Shown piece after piece: positions 1-10,177 of a stretch of 64,000 nucleotides of DNA. Origin of the DNA: Thalassia testudinum (taxonomy: Eukaryota > Streptophyta > Magnoliopsida > Alismatales > Hydrocharitaceae). The stretch is from assembly GCA_037157565.1 (NCBI GenBank), contig JAZHRO010000046.1, positions 14,110,501-14,174,500 of the forward strand. Reading direction: 5' to 3'. Under the pieces are notes generated by a model. That model ran no database searches. It worked only from the letters and a program-made list of their open reading frames with translations, and was not told the DNA's origin. The position numbers were made by a program, and so were the translations under genes. Each line of letters starts with the position of its first letter. Positions within the stretch are counted from its first letter, which is position 1.

Positions 1-854
1 ACCATTTTCTTCATCCTCCCATTAGAGAATTTCTACCTTCCACCTAAACCTACGACCAAGAAGGAGTAGAGAAGAAGATTAAGGGGGCACATCACCCGCC
101 CTCTTGGTGCCTTCTTCTCTCCATTCTTTTCCTTTGTTGCACGCCAAGAAGGAGGAGGATCACCACTAGGAGGACAACCAGACAAGGAGAAGAAAGGGTA
201 GTGCACGCCCACCCTTGGAGGAGGAAAGAATTGAGGTGGAGAGCATCCACCTTGGAGGAGCATTCAAGGAAGGAGAAGAAGGAGACCTTCTTTTCAAGCC
301 AAGGAGCAGCTAGGCATGGAGCAAGAGGACTCTCTTCTTCACCAGATTTTGCAGGAGGATTTGTGTTTTTATTGCTTTTATATTTTCTATTTTAAGTAGA
401 AGCATTCCTCTACATGTTTTTGTAAAACACAAATTCTACTAAATCAATTTGCCCTGTTTTCATTTTCTATTGCAATTGCTTTATCTTTGTTCTAGCGCTT
501 TTTCACTTCCACTTCCTAATTACTCTAGGCCTCCACGTGCCTACAGTGAGCTTAGGGAGGGGTCATATTTGTCACTTAGGTTTTAGCTTAGTGATTGTAA
601 GTGTTAGTTGCTTTTCCGTCAACAATTCGCATTTTGCCTTCATTATTTCAAAACATAAAAATTATATATTTAAAAGACCAAAAAAAAAAGTGAATTTCAT
701 TACCAAGCAAGAGATGTATTTTGCAAACAAATTGCCTCATTGGATGACCCTAGATACCCCACTATCTAGGTTAGAAATTTTAAAAGCAACTTGGTTTTCT
801 TGTGCGTTATAATGATAAAACCCTAATTTTATGAACCGCAAAAAAATCCGATCA
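1..854 (+). mobile_element. Element D1: right-hand part of a D-family LTR, cut by the window edge
   Basis: This stretch matches the right half of solo LTR D2 (about 38590-39379) in the same order: the GGAGGAG-rich block, TTCTTTTCAAGC, the AGATAC...ACTATCTAGG block near 750-770 and a terminus ending ATCA at 854. At 855 the sequence changes to the LTR of element C, so D1 was inserted into that LTR. Its left end and TSD partner are outside the window, so I cannot tell a solo LTR from a complete element. The short frames here (33-263, 201-395, 537-812) are chance frames in purine-rich LTR DNA. Confidence 0.7.
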
Positions 855-1234
855 TGTGCATGATGAAGAGAAAGGGGCACTGGCTTGCAGCGCACGATCG
901 TGCGACACATGGCGGGTTTGTGGCCGTTGATCCTTAGATCAACGGTCACAACTTCTTAGGCTTGTTGTGGGAGCTCCGGCTGTTGGATTGAGGTGGTTTT
1001 GTGTCCATTGGACTTTGTTCATCAATCTGGATCCTTTCGTATAGTCCGATTGCTCATTTGAGGCCTGTTTCAACATACACTTGTACACATGGCCATTAAA
1101 CATTAGTTATAAGCAATCTTAATTTGTAATGCATATAATGCTCCCATGCCTATCATGGTATGTTATTAGCATGCATATACCCTCAAAATAAACTCTAGTT
1201 GATGGAATTATCATCATTGAATGTAGAGTTATCA
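855..1234 (-). mobile_element. 3' LTR fragment of element C
   Basis: The stretch is collinear with 21060-21433, sharing the GCACGATCGTG block, the block around GATCAACGGTCACAACTTCT, and the end GAGTTATCA. It is followed at once by the reverse complement of a purine tract, which identifies it as the 3' LTR of a minus-strand element. The rest of this LTR lies left of D1, outside the window. The matching 5' LTR is at 9365-10177 and 20775-21433. Confidence 0.75.
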
Positions 1235-1247
1235 TACCCCAATGCCC
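1235..1247 (-). other. Terminal polypurine tract of element C
   Basis: Read on the minus strand this is GGGCATTGGGGTA directly before LTR start TGATAACTC. It is the expected plus-strand DNA priming site. The equivalent tracts are at 19284 (A), 30371 (B), 43126 (E), 23715 (G) and 49893 (F). Confidence 0.75.
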
Positions 1248-1250
1248 ATC

Positions 1251-1271
1251 CCTTGCTAGTCCCTAGCAAGG
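1251..1271 (-). other. Hairpin beside the terminal polypurine tract (element C)
   Basis: Arms CCTTGCTAG (1251-1259) and CTAGCAAGG (1263-1271) are perfect 9-bp complements around loop TCC. The same position in F has arms TTTTGCTAG and CTAGCAAAA. The outer two pairs differ between C and F, yet pairing is kept on both sides, which suggests selection for structure. Confidence 0.6.
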
Positions 1272-2419
1272 TTATCCTAGTCGTTATTTTTAGTTGGAAT
1301 TAGGAATTGATTACTTAGGCATATGTTTCTTGTCAACAGGAGGAAACATATACTAAGAGCCTAATCCACAGAGACTAAACATATATATACAGATATATAC
1401 AGATATATATATTTCATCTTTTCTAATTTTTTTGGATTTTTGGAGTTGAGAGTGTGTAGGTAACTTTTTACAGCTACCCAACCCACCCATAACTCAGAAA
1501 ATACTCTAAGTGCTAAGCATCTTGGTGTGAAGATTATGATAAACTCACTCAACGATAATTAAAACAGACTTTGGGTTTCTATGCCCCTAGGTGACCGTAA
1601 AAGAAAGTACTTGCCTAAAGGTGTATATGTCCAATCGGTAGCTTTCTCCCTACTTTTATTTTGTGTGGGGTCAACACAAGGGTGCTTCTAGTGTATATCT
1701 CCCTGGATTACTCTACTTCCCTGCTTCTTCCTTAAGTGTTTTGAACTTTTTCGTGCATTTAGTGAGTTTGGTTCTAGACAACCGACCAATGGATTGTTAC
1801 CCACGACCACTTGCCAGCCATACTCGTGCGGTGAAGTGTGGCTTATTTCTCTTTTTTTTTATTTTTCTTCTTTTTCTATTTTTCTATTTCTCCTTTCTTT
1901 CTTTTCTTTTGCTTTTGTTGTTTAGTAGGTGGCTTCCCTGATCTAACATTTACCTAGAGGCAATCATAAAAGAGAATGGTCCTATGGCTGAGCTCTAGAC
2001 AACCAGCCAATGGACTGTTACCTACAACAACTTGCCAGCCATACCACCCTAGAAGATTCATTAGCTACCCAATTTCTGTTAGAATCTCCAAGGTGCAAAA
2101 TTGTGTGCAGATGCTTAGACTAAAAATCCCTCCAGGTCGGATGGCGGGTTGATAAGTCATATACTTATCACCTTACTTTATTGATCAGATTAATGTAAAT
2201 TAAGGTTGCGAGGATTCGGGGCAAAATCCACATTTTAGTGGACACCTAGGCTGATTAAGCTTGAAGGTCTGAAAAGTCTAAGTGTTCAGGTTCTTCTTGT
2301 AATATTTCCTATAGTTGACAAGCTCCTAATGCCTAAGTTTTCCTTCCTAATTTTCTCTATTTTTTTTAATATATATATATAATTTAGGCTGATAATATAA
2401 ACTTAGAGAATGTGAATTA
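1272..2419 (-). other. 3' noncoding region of element C with paired direct repeats
   Basis: No open frame of substance is present. Two copies of a roughly 49-bp unit lie at 1774-1822 and 1995-2043, both running from CTAGACAACC to TTGCCAGCCATA. They flank a pyrimidine-rich tract (1840-1920). The region is collinear with 43163-44376 of E and, on the other strand, with 18037-19260 of A and 29116-30346 of B. Short predicted frames such as 1663-1941 come from the T-rich tract. Confidence 0.65.
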
Positions 2420-2433
2420 CCGCCCCCCCATGC
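2420..2433 (-). other. Internal (second) polypurine tract of element C
   Basis: On the minus strand this reads AGCATGGGGGGGCGG. It lies about 1.2 kb before the terminal tract, between pol and the 3' noncoding region. Equivalents are at 18021 (A), 29101 (B), 32391 (G), 44377 (E) and 51986 (F). Confidence 0.6.
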
Positions 2434-2589
2434 TTAAGTTGGACAATGTCGTCATTAGCAAATAAATGTATGCAAGGGGGTACAGAAAGAAATCACCTGA
2501 GTGCTGCCATGTACCTGATTAGTCTGAATCTTCTGGGTTGTCTCCCAAGAAGTGCTGAGTTTATTGCCTCCAGCTGGGTGAAGCTCCAT

Positions 2590-3559
2590 GTCAACCCTCA
2601 ATTAAGGTGACCACTTCCTTTGGGGGAACCTAGGTAAGAAAATGTTTTAATCTCTAGCCGTTTACTGTGAAGGTTTGCCTAGTGTTAGGATATGTAATTT
2701 CAACTGCCCCATTGGGATAAGGTTTGACCACCTGATATGGTCCTATCCACTTTGATCTCAGCTTCCTGGGGAAAAGTTTAAGTCTTGCATAAAAAATCAA
2801 CACTTGTTGATTGGCCTCGAAGGTTTTCCTATGAATGTATCTGTCGTGGATGACTTTCGTCTTCTCTTTGTAAAGTCGACTATTCTCATAAGCGTCCCGA
2901 CAGATTTCCTCAAGCTAGGAGAGCTGGAGTGTCCTTTGTGCTTCGGCCAACTGGGAATCCATATTGCATTGCTTAACAACCTAGTATGCCTGGTGTTCTA
3001 ACTTGACCAGAAGGTGGCAAGCCTTGCCAAAGACCAATCGATAAGGCAACATGCCTATCAGGGTCTTAAAAGCGGTCCTATATGCCCAAAGGGCATTATC
3101 CAATTGTGTGGACCAATCCTTCCAGTCAGGTCTCACGGTCTTTTACAGAATATTCCTGATATGCCTTTTAGAGACCTTAGTTTGCCCATTTGTTTGCGAG
3201 TGATATGGGGTGGCAATGTGGTGAGTAACCCCGTATTTTCTAAGTAAGGCATGGAATTGGGCATGAATAAAGTGACTCCCACTATCACTGATCATGGCCA
3301 TCGGTATCCCAATCTGAGAGGAGATGTTTTTCTTAACAAAGTCCATGACAGCCTTATGGTTACATCTTTGGGTGGCTACAGCTTCGATCCATTTCAAGAC
3401 ATAGTCCACTGAGACTAATATGTAATCGAAGCCATTGGATGGTGGGAAGGGACCTAGAAAATTGATGCCCCAGACATCAAAAATTTTGACAATCAGAATG
3501 TGTTTAGGGGCATCATATTGTTTCTGCTCATAGTCCCTAATGTCTGGCACCGAGAGCAA
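2590..3559 (-). pseudogene. pol: Integrase core and C-terminal part, element C
   Basis: The core is readable at 3559-3143 with the RNase-H-like fold motifs of a DDE integrase: VWGINFLGPFPP, then DYILVSVDYVLKWIEA, then ISDSGSHF, then PYHSQTNGQTKVSKRH. Two of the three catalytic acids are lost compared with related copies: the Asp of the GIDF motif is Asn and the Glu after NGQ is Lys. Downstream, to about 2600, further frames with stops resemble the integrase C-terminal segment of E and F (LWAYRT, KLRSKW-like motifs). The core is in a different frame from the zinc-binding part, which shows a frameshift near 3560. The enzyme would have inserted cDNA into chromosomes; this copy cannot be active. 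Confidence 0.8.
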
Positions 3560-3850
3560 GTGTTCACAAAACTATGTGTGTCCTTGAATGAGGATAGTCA
3601 GTAGAATCCGGACTGCAAAACTTTTGCAGCCGTTTGCTTCCTAGAGAAATGGCCACCACAAGCTTGGTCATGATAGAAGGATAGCACACTTTGGACTTCC
3701 TCTTTAGGACTACACCTCCTAATGATCTGGTCAGCACAGAGCCTAAATAGCATAGGATCATCCCAGAAATAGTGCTTGGTTTCATCCAAGAACTTATCCT
3801 ATTGCTGTCTGGACCAGCCATGCGGAGTCTGACCTACCGCTACGTATTTG
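3560..3850 (-). pseudogene. pol: Integrase N-terminal zinc-binding region, element C
   Basis: The frame at 3789-3598 reads YFWDDPMLFRLCADQIIRRC, then FYHDQACGGHFSRKQTAAKVLQSGFY. This is the usual HHCC-region context of Ty3/gypsy integrases upstream of the core. It shares a reading frame with RNase H and RT but is separated from RNase H by stops around 3830-3940. The second half of the zinc motif falls across the frameshift near 3560. Confidence 0.75.
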
Positions 3851-3942
3851 ACTAAGTCTGCATACTAGGGTAGCCTCCTTCCTTGCACGGCTAGAATATG
3901 TTCATTATGGAAGGTGTTGGTTAAGGGTAATGAGGGTCAAAT

Positions 3943-4305
3943 TTAGTCTGGGTGAAGTCTGGACAAGTGGTTGGCTACAACATTCTTGGGCCCAGCTTTG
4001 TCGCGTATTTCCAGGTCAAATTCCTGCAAGAGTAGGATCCATCTGATGAGCCTAGGTTTAGCGTCCTTTTTGGCCAACAAATGCCGGATAACCGAGTGGT
4101 CAGTGTAAACCATCACGTGGGATCTTAGAAGGTATGATCTAAACTTTTCTAACCCAAAGACTACGGTGAGCAGTTTTTTTTCTGTGACAGTGTAATTCCG
4201 TTGAGCCTCATCCAATGTTTTGCTTGCATAGTAGATCACCACGGGTTTCTTCTCTCTTCTTTGTCCTAGAACTGCACCGACAGCAAAATCTAATGCATCG
4301 CACAT
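3943..4305 (-). pseudogene. pol: RNase H domain, element C
   Basis: The domain follows RT and would remove RNA from the RNA-DNA hybrid. Seen motifs in order are [66 protein letters not shown] and [17 protein letters not shown], ending [13 protein letters not shown]. The first catalytic-region Asp is present, but the usual TEKE is TEKK. The stretch is one uninterrupted frame of 120 residues and is in phase with RT. Its end is the RNase H-integrase linker. Confidence 0.85.
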
Positions 4306-4323
4306 CAGCTCAAAGTCTTGGGA

Positions 4324-5244
4324 TCAGTCAAGAGGTTGTAAAACAGGTGCAGTGGAGACTGTTTCCCTAAGGGTGTTGTAGGCCTTGATGCAATCATGTG
4401 TCATGTGAAAAAGGGCGTTGTTGGCTAGAAGGTCAGTCAAGGGCTTAGAAAGTTTGGAAAAATCCTTAATGAATCTTCTATAGAAGCCAACATGTCCTAG
4501 GAAAGATCGAATTTGCTTGACCGAGCTAGGGGGTGGAAGTTTGGAAATTAAATCAACCTTGGCTCGATCAACTTCGATACCCCTATGCGAGACGATGTGA
4601 CTGAGGACAATCCCTTCCTGAACCATGAAATGACTCTTTTCCCAGCTTGAAACCAAGTTGACCTCAATACATCACTCCAGGATCTTTTCCAAGTTGCTAA
4701 GACAATGGTCGAATGAGTTCCTAAACACAGAGAAATCATCCATAAAGACCAAGTATTCACCCACCATCTCTGAAAAGATGGTTAGCATGCAACGCTGAAA
4801 GGTAGCAAGTGCATTGCATAACCCGAATGGCATACAACGGAATGCGAACATGCCATATAGGAAAGTGAAAGTGATCTTCTCTTGATCCTCTGGTGCAATA
4901 GCAACTTGGTTGTATCCTGAATATCCATCTAGGAAGAAAAAATAATTCTGCCTTGCCAATCGCTCGAGAATCTGGTCAATAAATGGCAGAGGGAAATGAT
5001 CTTTCTTGGTGGCCTCATTAAGCTTCTTATAGTCGATGCACACCTGCCATGTGGTAGTGGTGTGGGTAAGGATGGATTCGCCCTGGTCATTGGTGACCAC
5101 GGTGAGCCCGACTTTCTTAGGTGCCACTTGAGTAGGGCTCACCCAAGGGCTATCAGAAATTGGGTAAATGATGTCTGCGTCAAGCCACTTGATTATTTCT
5201 TTTTTAATGACCTCTTGCATATTCGGGTTCAATCTCCTCTTCAT
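4324..5244 (-). pseudogene. pol: Reverse transcriptase domain, element C
   Basis: The domain copies element RNA into DNA. From N to C the sequence shows NPNMQEVIKKEIIKWLDADI, IYPISDSPWVSPTQVAPKK, then FPLPFIDQILERLA, FFFLDGYSGYNQ, FAFRCMPFGLCNALATFQR and the active site EYLVFMDDFSV, followed by the thumb and connection ([18 protein letters not shown]). FMDDFS is typical of Athila and Tat lineages. One in-frame stop separates 5244-4672 from 4656-4324. An insertion relative to most RTs is seen between PKKVG and the VCIDYKKLN motif. Confidence 0.88.
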
Positions 5245-5255
5245 CTACGAGAAGG

Positions 5256-6260
5256 TCAAACCCCATCTTCCAAATAGATCTTGTGAGTGTAATAGGTAGG
5301 GTTAATTCCCCTTAAGTTAGAAATTTTCCACCCAATGGCTGCCCGATGTTTAGATAGGGTTGCAGTCAACCTAAGTTCTTGATCCCTAGTTAAATGGGCA
5401 TTGATAATCACAGGGAAGGTCTGGTCAAGTCCTAGGAAGACATACTTGAGATTATCGGGCAAAGGCTTTAGTTCGGGTGTAGGTGGGACAACATTTGATG
5501 GGTAAGGGAAAGGCGAGAGTTGATCAACATCAATCTCCTCAAATGGAGGTTGCTGAAGGTAATCAGCTCTACAAAGGTCAACCTCCACAGGCTGAGGTGG
5601 GTTAGGGTAGTCATCAACTGGTTGAGTCAGATGGTTTGCTAAAGAGCTAAGAGTGAGGCATTCTTCCACCAAAGGTTCCATGGGATCGTGCTCCTCAACC
5701 CAGCCATAATGAAAAGACTTAGCCGCCCTGAAGATATCCAATTGTATCTTCTTGTCTCCAAAGGCGATTTCCATGCATCCCGTGTCACAATCAATGTTTG
5801 CCTTAGCCGTAGCTAAGAAGGGTCTGCCTAGGATGATGGGTGTGCTTGTAGCTGTTAGAACTTCCATGTTGAGGACCAAAAAGTCGACTGGGAAGTAGAA
5901 GTCCTTGACCCGAACAAGTACATCCTCGAATCTATCAACCAATTGGATAGTCACAGGTGTGGGTTTCAACTCCCCAAATCCAAACTAGTGATAAAGGGTA
6001 GTCGGGATTAGGTTGATTGAAATACCTAAGTCCAAGAGAGCTATATCAAATGTCATGTCCCTGAAACTACAAGATATCAAGGGCACTCCTGGGTCAGTTC
6101 GTTTGGGAGGTAGGCTGCTCAATATCACTAAACTAACTTGTTCTGAGAGCACTACCTTCCTAGGTGCTTGGGTTCTCAGCTTATGCTTTGGCGTACAGAC
6201 ATCCTTCAAGAACTTAGCGTAAGCCCGAATATGCTTGATTGCTTCGAGGAGAGGAATATT
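5256..6260 (-). pseudogene. pol: Aspartic protease and linker, element C
   Basis: The frame at 6209-5985 contains the protease motif as LLDLGISINLIP, where related elements have DLGASINLIP. The frame at 5969-5256 continues with FEDVLVRVKDFYFPVDFLVL and PIILGRPFLATAKANIDC, a block diagnostic of Athila-type proteases. A roughly 120-residue linker to RT follows, ending in LKPLPDNLKYVFLG, a conserved pre-RT motif. The two frames are in phase and separated by a stop; RT lies in another phase, so a frameshift sits near 5250. The protease would have matured the gag-pol polyprotein. Confidence 0.82.
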
Positions 6261-8150
6261 AATCTGAACTTGTTTGAAAATCTCTCACAACTCCTCATTC
6301 TCAACTACATTTTTCTTTTTCTTCATTTTCTCCAAGGCCTCAGGGTATGGTGTTTGGGTTTGAATTGGTTCAATCTCCAGGTCCTTGGGTTCCTCCCACT
6401 CATCCTCAGAATTAGGCATCTCAGGAAGCGAGGTCACAGGCGGGGTCGTCCATTTGGGGCCCTAGGTTTTAGTGTTGCTTCTCAAGGTAACTACATTGGC
6501 TGAGGCATTGGGACCATGGGTAGATCCTTGAGAAGAAGAAGAAGAAGCACCAAACCTAGGGGGTGTTTATGGGGCTTGCTGGATCATGTGTACATGCCCC
6601 GGATTGGCTTAGATCCCTTGAGGATTGGGGCCTCTGTTGATCACATTTCTCTGGTTCAGTTGTGGTTGAGAAGGAAGGGACCCCTGTTGTTTGCAATCCA
6701 ATAGCTGGCTCAATTGTCCCTTCACTAATGCCATTTCCTTTTGCTGTTTCTCATTCATATTAGCCATCATTTTTATCAGCGTGTCCATTTGGTTTTGTGG
6801 GGGAGGGGCCGCCTTATTCTAATTATAGGGTGGTCTAACTGGTGGACCTTACTGATAGGAGGGAGGGTTTGGCCTAGGTTGGTTTTGGAATTAGTTCAAT
6901 TTTTGGTTTGTTTAGGCAAAATTCGGGTGATTATGCCATCCGGCGTTGTAGGTGTTGGAGAAAGGGTCAGGTTTGGAGTAACCTTGGATGGCCTGGGCAT
7001 CTTCAAAGATAGAAGGTGCCAAAGGGGAGGGGGGAGAGTAATTAAGGTTTGAGGGAGTAAAGGTCCCTCCCTAGAACATAGTCAGGGGTTGTTCTAGGTG
7101 CATTTGGTTCATTGGTTGCACCAAATCTACATTGTGAGCTCCCTTTGCCATGAAGAGGGTCTGTAGTGGGTTTCGGGTTTGGTTCAATAGCTCATCAATC
7201 TTTTTGTCCACCAACTCAACTCGATCCAACATTTTGGCTATAATGTCCATGTCAACCATTCTAGAATTGCCTTGCACCTCATAGATCCCATTACGGGGTT
7301 GACTGGATAGATTAAATTGGGTCATGGAGGCATTGTTGAGAGAATTCTCACTCATGGACTCAAAGAGTTTTAACGTGCTCTCCTCATCTTTGTTGAAAAT
7401 GTTGCCTCCACATGAGGCATCAACAAAGTTCCTAAGGTTGTTGTCCAGACCATGGTAGAAGATCTGGGCCAATTGCCACCTTGGAACCTCATGGTATGGG
7501 CATTTCCTCAACAATTCATTAAATCTTTCCCATGCCTCATGGAATTGTTCCCCACCTTGTAGTGCGAATGTGGTAATGGCTCTTCTAAGGGCATTGGTTT
7601 TACCTATGGGGCAAAAATTTCTTCAAGAATGCATGCCTCAGTTCCTCCCAGGTGGAGATGGGTCTCCCTAAGGTTCTAAGCCAGTGAGATGCTTTGTCTT
7701 TTAGGGAGAAAGGGAACATCTTAATTAAAATAATATGCAAGCTGATGTTCCTTGGTTTCATAGTTCGACTGATCCGATCTAGGTTCTCTAGGTGTCGGAA
7801 GGGGTCCTCATTTGAGCTCCCATGAAAGTGGCTTTGAATTAAGCTCAGGACATTTGGTTTTAGCTTAAAATCATCACCCCCTTCGGGGACCCTAAGATGT
7901 GGCTCTATCCGGATAGCAAACAGATCATAAAAATAATGGAGAGTCCTTGGTTGGCCCTCGGGAGGTTGTGGTGGGTTAGGTGGGTTCAGTGGGGTTGCCC
8001 TTGAGGGTTCTACAATCGGTGTATGCCTAGCATGATGGTTTGGATCTGTTGTTGTTGAAGTTGGTGGTTGGCAGAGACTTAGGCCTGAATGATGGCCATA
8101 ACATCGGGTTGAGGTTGGTCCTCAATCTCATCAATTCTTGGGTCAGCCAT
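6261..8150 (-). pseudogene. gag: Gag (capsid/nucleocapsid) remnant, element C
   Basis: The best frame, 7514-7071, reads RKCPYHEVPRWQLAQIFYHG, then NNLRNFVDASCGG and NKDEESTLKLFESMSENS, the retrotransposon gag signature of Athila-like elements. Upstream fragments include FHEAWERFNELL and a likely start at 8150 (MADPRIDEIEDQ). Downstream is a Pro/Gln-rich tail around 7050-6600. The frame is broken many times. Gag would form the cytoplasmic virus-like particle. The apparent plus-strand frames at 6168-7052 are shadows of this region. Confidence 0.75.
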
Positions 8151-9335
8151 TTCCCTTGAAAAATCAAGTCTCCTGCTTTCTCTTTCTAAAACAAACAACT
8201 CAGGATGAAGTGATCATCTCCAATGCATACACTAGAGAAGAACGGGGAGGGATGTGGAGAGACACAGGTGCGATAAGTGTGTGCACAAACAAGCAAGCAA
8301 GTCTAGTCCTCATAGTGTATATCTTAGGTGACCTAGAAGCCTCAAAGGGAATGATCAAATCTGTAAGCACTTAACCTCCCTTTCCGATGTTAATCTGGCC
8401 AGGTTGATTACGAGGGAATTAAGGGGAAGGTTCTTCCTTTGGCTTGCACCGCCGGTTCCGTGGACCCCACAACCACAGTCATTTGACACTTCCCCGCAAC
8501 CTAGACATCACATTTTACAAAGGGAATGAAGGCCAAGTGCCTAGCAAACCTAATCACACCTCAAAGACTTAGACTAGTTCTACTTAGGGCACATCTACTC
8601 CATTCTAATGAGGGCTAGGTTAGTACTTGTGCTCAGGATATGTGATGAGACATTTTTTGGGGTTATACCTCTCAGTTAGTCTTATTGAGTGTGTGTGTGC
8701 ACTCAACAAAGCATGATTTTCAAGTAAGGTTTTTAGGAAGTGATGTCTTTTAATGATTTGTCCTTGCTTTAGTAATTTTTATGGTTGAAATTCCTTAATG
8801 TTTTCACATAATGTTCAAGTGGGCACACAAGGTTTTGCACACAACGAGCGAAAGTTGATTTCCTTTAGAATGATGTGGCCCTAGAAAAACAACCCTATTG
8901 TATTCACCCTAGTGTTCATGCAGTTCAACCAGGTGAGTTGATTTTAATTATGGTGAGTGGTGCAGCCCAAGTCAAGTCATGGTGGCTTCACAAACACCAC
9001 TCAAAAGAATGAAAAGCACTCTAAAAGGATTATCTCTTCAGGAATGTTAGAGTGTATTTTTTTGTTGGGTGATGAGTTTGGAATGTGGGTCAAGTAGCCA
9101 TTCAATTTTGAATTTATATATATATATTTGTATTTTGTAAGCAAGCAAACACTCAATGGGTGGAGTGATACTCACAAAAAGTCTTCGTAGCACTTTACTC
9201 TGTATCTACCTTCTCGGATCGCGCTGCTTCGTGGCCCAAGCATCGAGTTCCTACAATCAACAAGTAGAGAGAGCAAAGTGAGTCAGAAAATGCGAGTAAT
9301 AATGTGAGATAAAATCGACAAAAAAAATCCATTGC
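8151..9335 (-). other. 5' leader of element C between PBS and gag
   Basis: About 1.2 kb of noncoding DNA. I see no conserved frame. The part next to the PBS (9180-9335) resembles the leader of G at 21990-22100 and of F at 59080-59190 in layout. Confidence 0.5.
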
Positions 9336-9354
9336 CTCCCCAGCGACGGTGCCA
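9336..9354 (-). other. Primer-binding site of element C
   Basis: On the minus strand this reads TGGCACCGTCGCTGGGGAGG, close to the complement of a plant tRNA-Asp 3' end (TGGCGCCGTTGCCGGGGA type). It starts about 10 bp inside the LTR boundary at 9365. Confidence 0.75.
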
Positions 9355-9875
9355 AAAACTAACGTGTGTGGAACGTGTTGGTTTAATTATGTCATTGTAG
9401 CATGCGTTCACGACGTCGATTTTAATTTAAGATTTGGATTTGGTGAGTCCAAGTGTCGAACATGAGGAGGCGTGAAATCGAATTAGTTTGTTGCTTTAGG
9501 TGTCACAAGAATGTTTTGTTTGCTTGCGAGAAAACGAGAGAGAGAGAGTAGGGTTAGAGCTTGCGTTTAAAACATGACAATCACTTTAAGGAAATGTGAA
9601 CTACGATATAAGAAGCAACGTTAACATATAGCATGCAATTAGAGTTTGTTTACAAATACAATAATAGATAAAAGCTTGAAATAGTGCAACATAAAACTAG
9701 AGTAAAAGAGAGTGCGAGGATGAGGCGAGGTGGCCATGGTGGTGGAGGGAGGCTCTGTCGGTGGCTCGACAAATCCAAGGGTGGATATGGAGTGTTTGAT
9801 GGAGCTAGGAGAGGGCTAGTGTTGCATGGAGAGTGTATGAGAATTGAATGCCCTTGAATGAGGTGGTTGAGGGGG

Positions 9876-9883
9876 TTTATATA
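9876..9883 (-). promoter_or_regulatory. TATA box of the element C LTR
   Basis: TATATAAA on the minus strand lies in the same relative LTR position as the TATAAAAG boxes in A, B and E. Assigned by position and sequence only. Confidence 0.5.
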
Positions 9884-10172
9884 GTAGAAGAGGGCATCCA
9901 AAAGAGGAACGAGCCTTTAGCGATGTCTTGGACATCGTTAAATCCCTTTCAAAGGAGTTGCTGAAGTCCCATGCCCATTCTTCTTCTTCTCAAGCCACGC
10001 CTATGCATCCTCAGCCGTTGGATCTGTGGCACGGATAGCCATCGGACAGCTGATGGCATAACACATCACCCCCCCGCCGCACCCGCAGATGCTGCTTCCC
10101 CCGTGATCCGCATGTTCGCACCATAAGTCGTTCAATCGCGCATCAACGGTTGGGATTGCACACGACCGGTTG

Positions 10173-10177
10173 TGCTG
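10173..10177. repeat. Target-site duplication of element A, left copy
   Basis: TGCTG directly precedes the LTR start TGATGTAAAC. The second copy is at 20770-20774, directly after A's 3' LTR. Confidence 0.8.

Larger units (their letters stand above)
9365..10177 (-). mobile_element. 5' LTR of element C, inner part (split by element A)
   Basis: The terminus next to the PBS is TGTGTGGAACG in plus orientation. A TATATAAA box on the minus strand lies at 9876-9883, about 510 bp from the PBS end, and is probably the promoter. The LTR continues at 20775 after element A is removed; TSD TGCTG (10173-10177 and 20770-20774) proves the join. Confidence 0.78.

Noticed and set aside
2804..3247. Plus-strand frames opposite the C integrase (also 6013-7052, 4996-5277 and 63526-63929)
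   Set aside because: They are antisense shadows; the minus strand carries the recognised pol and gag motifs.
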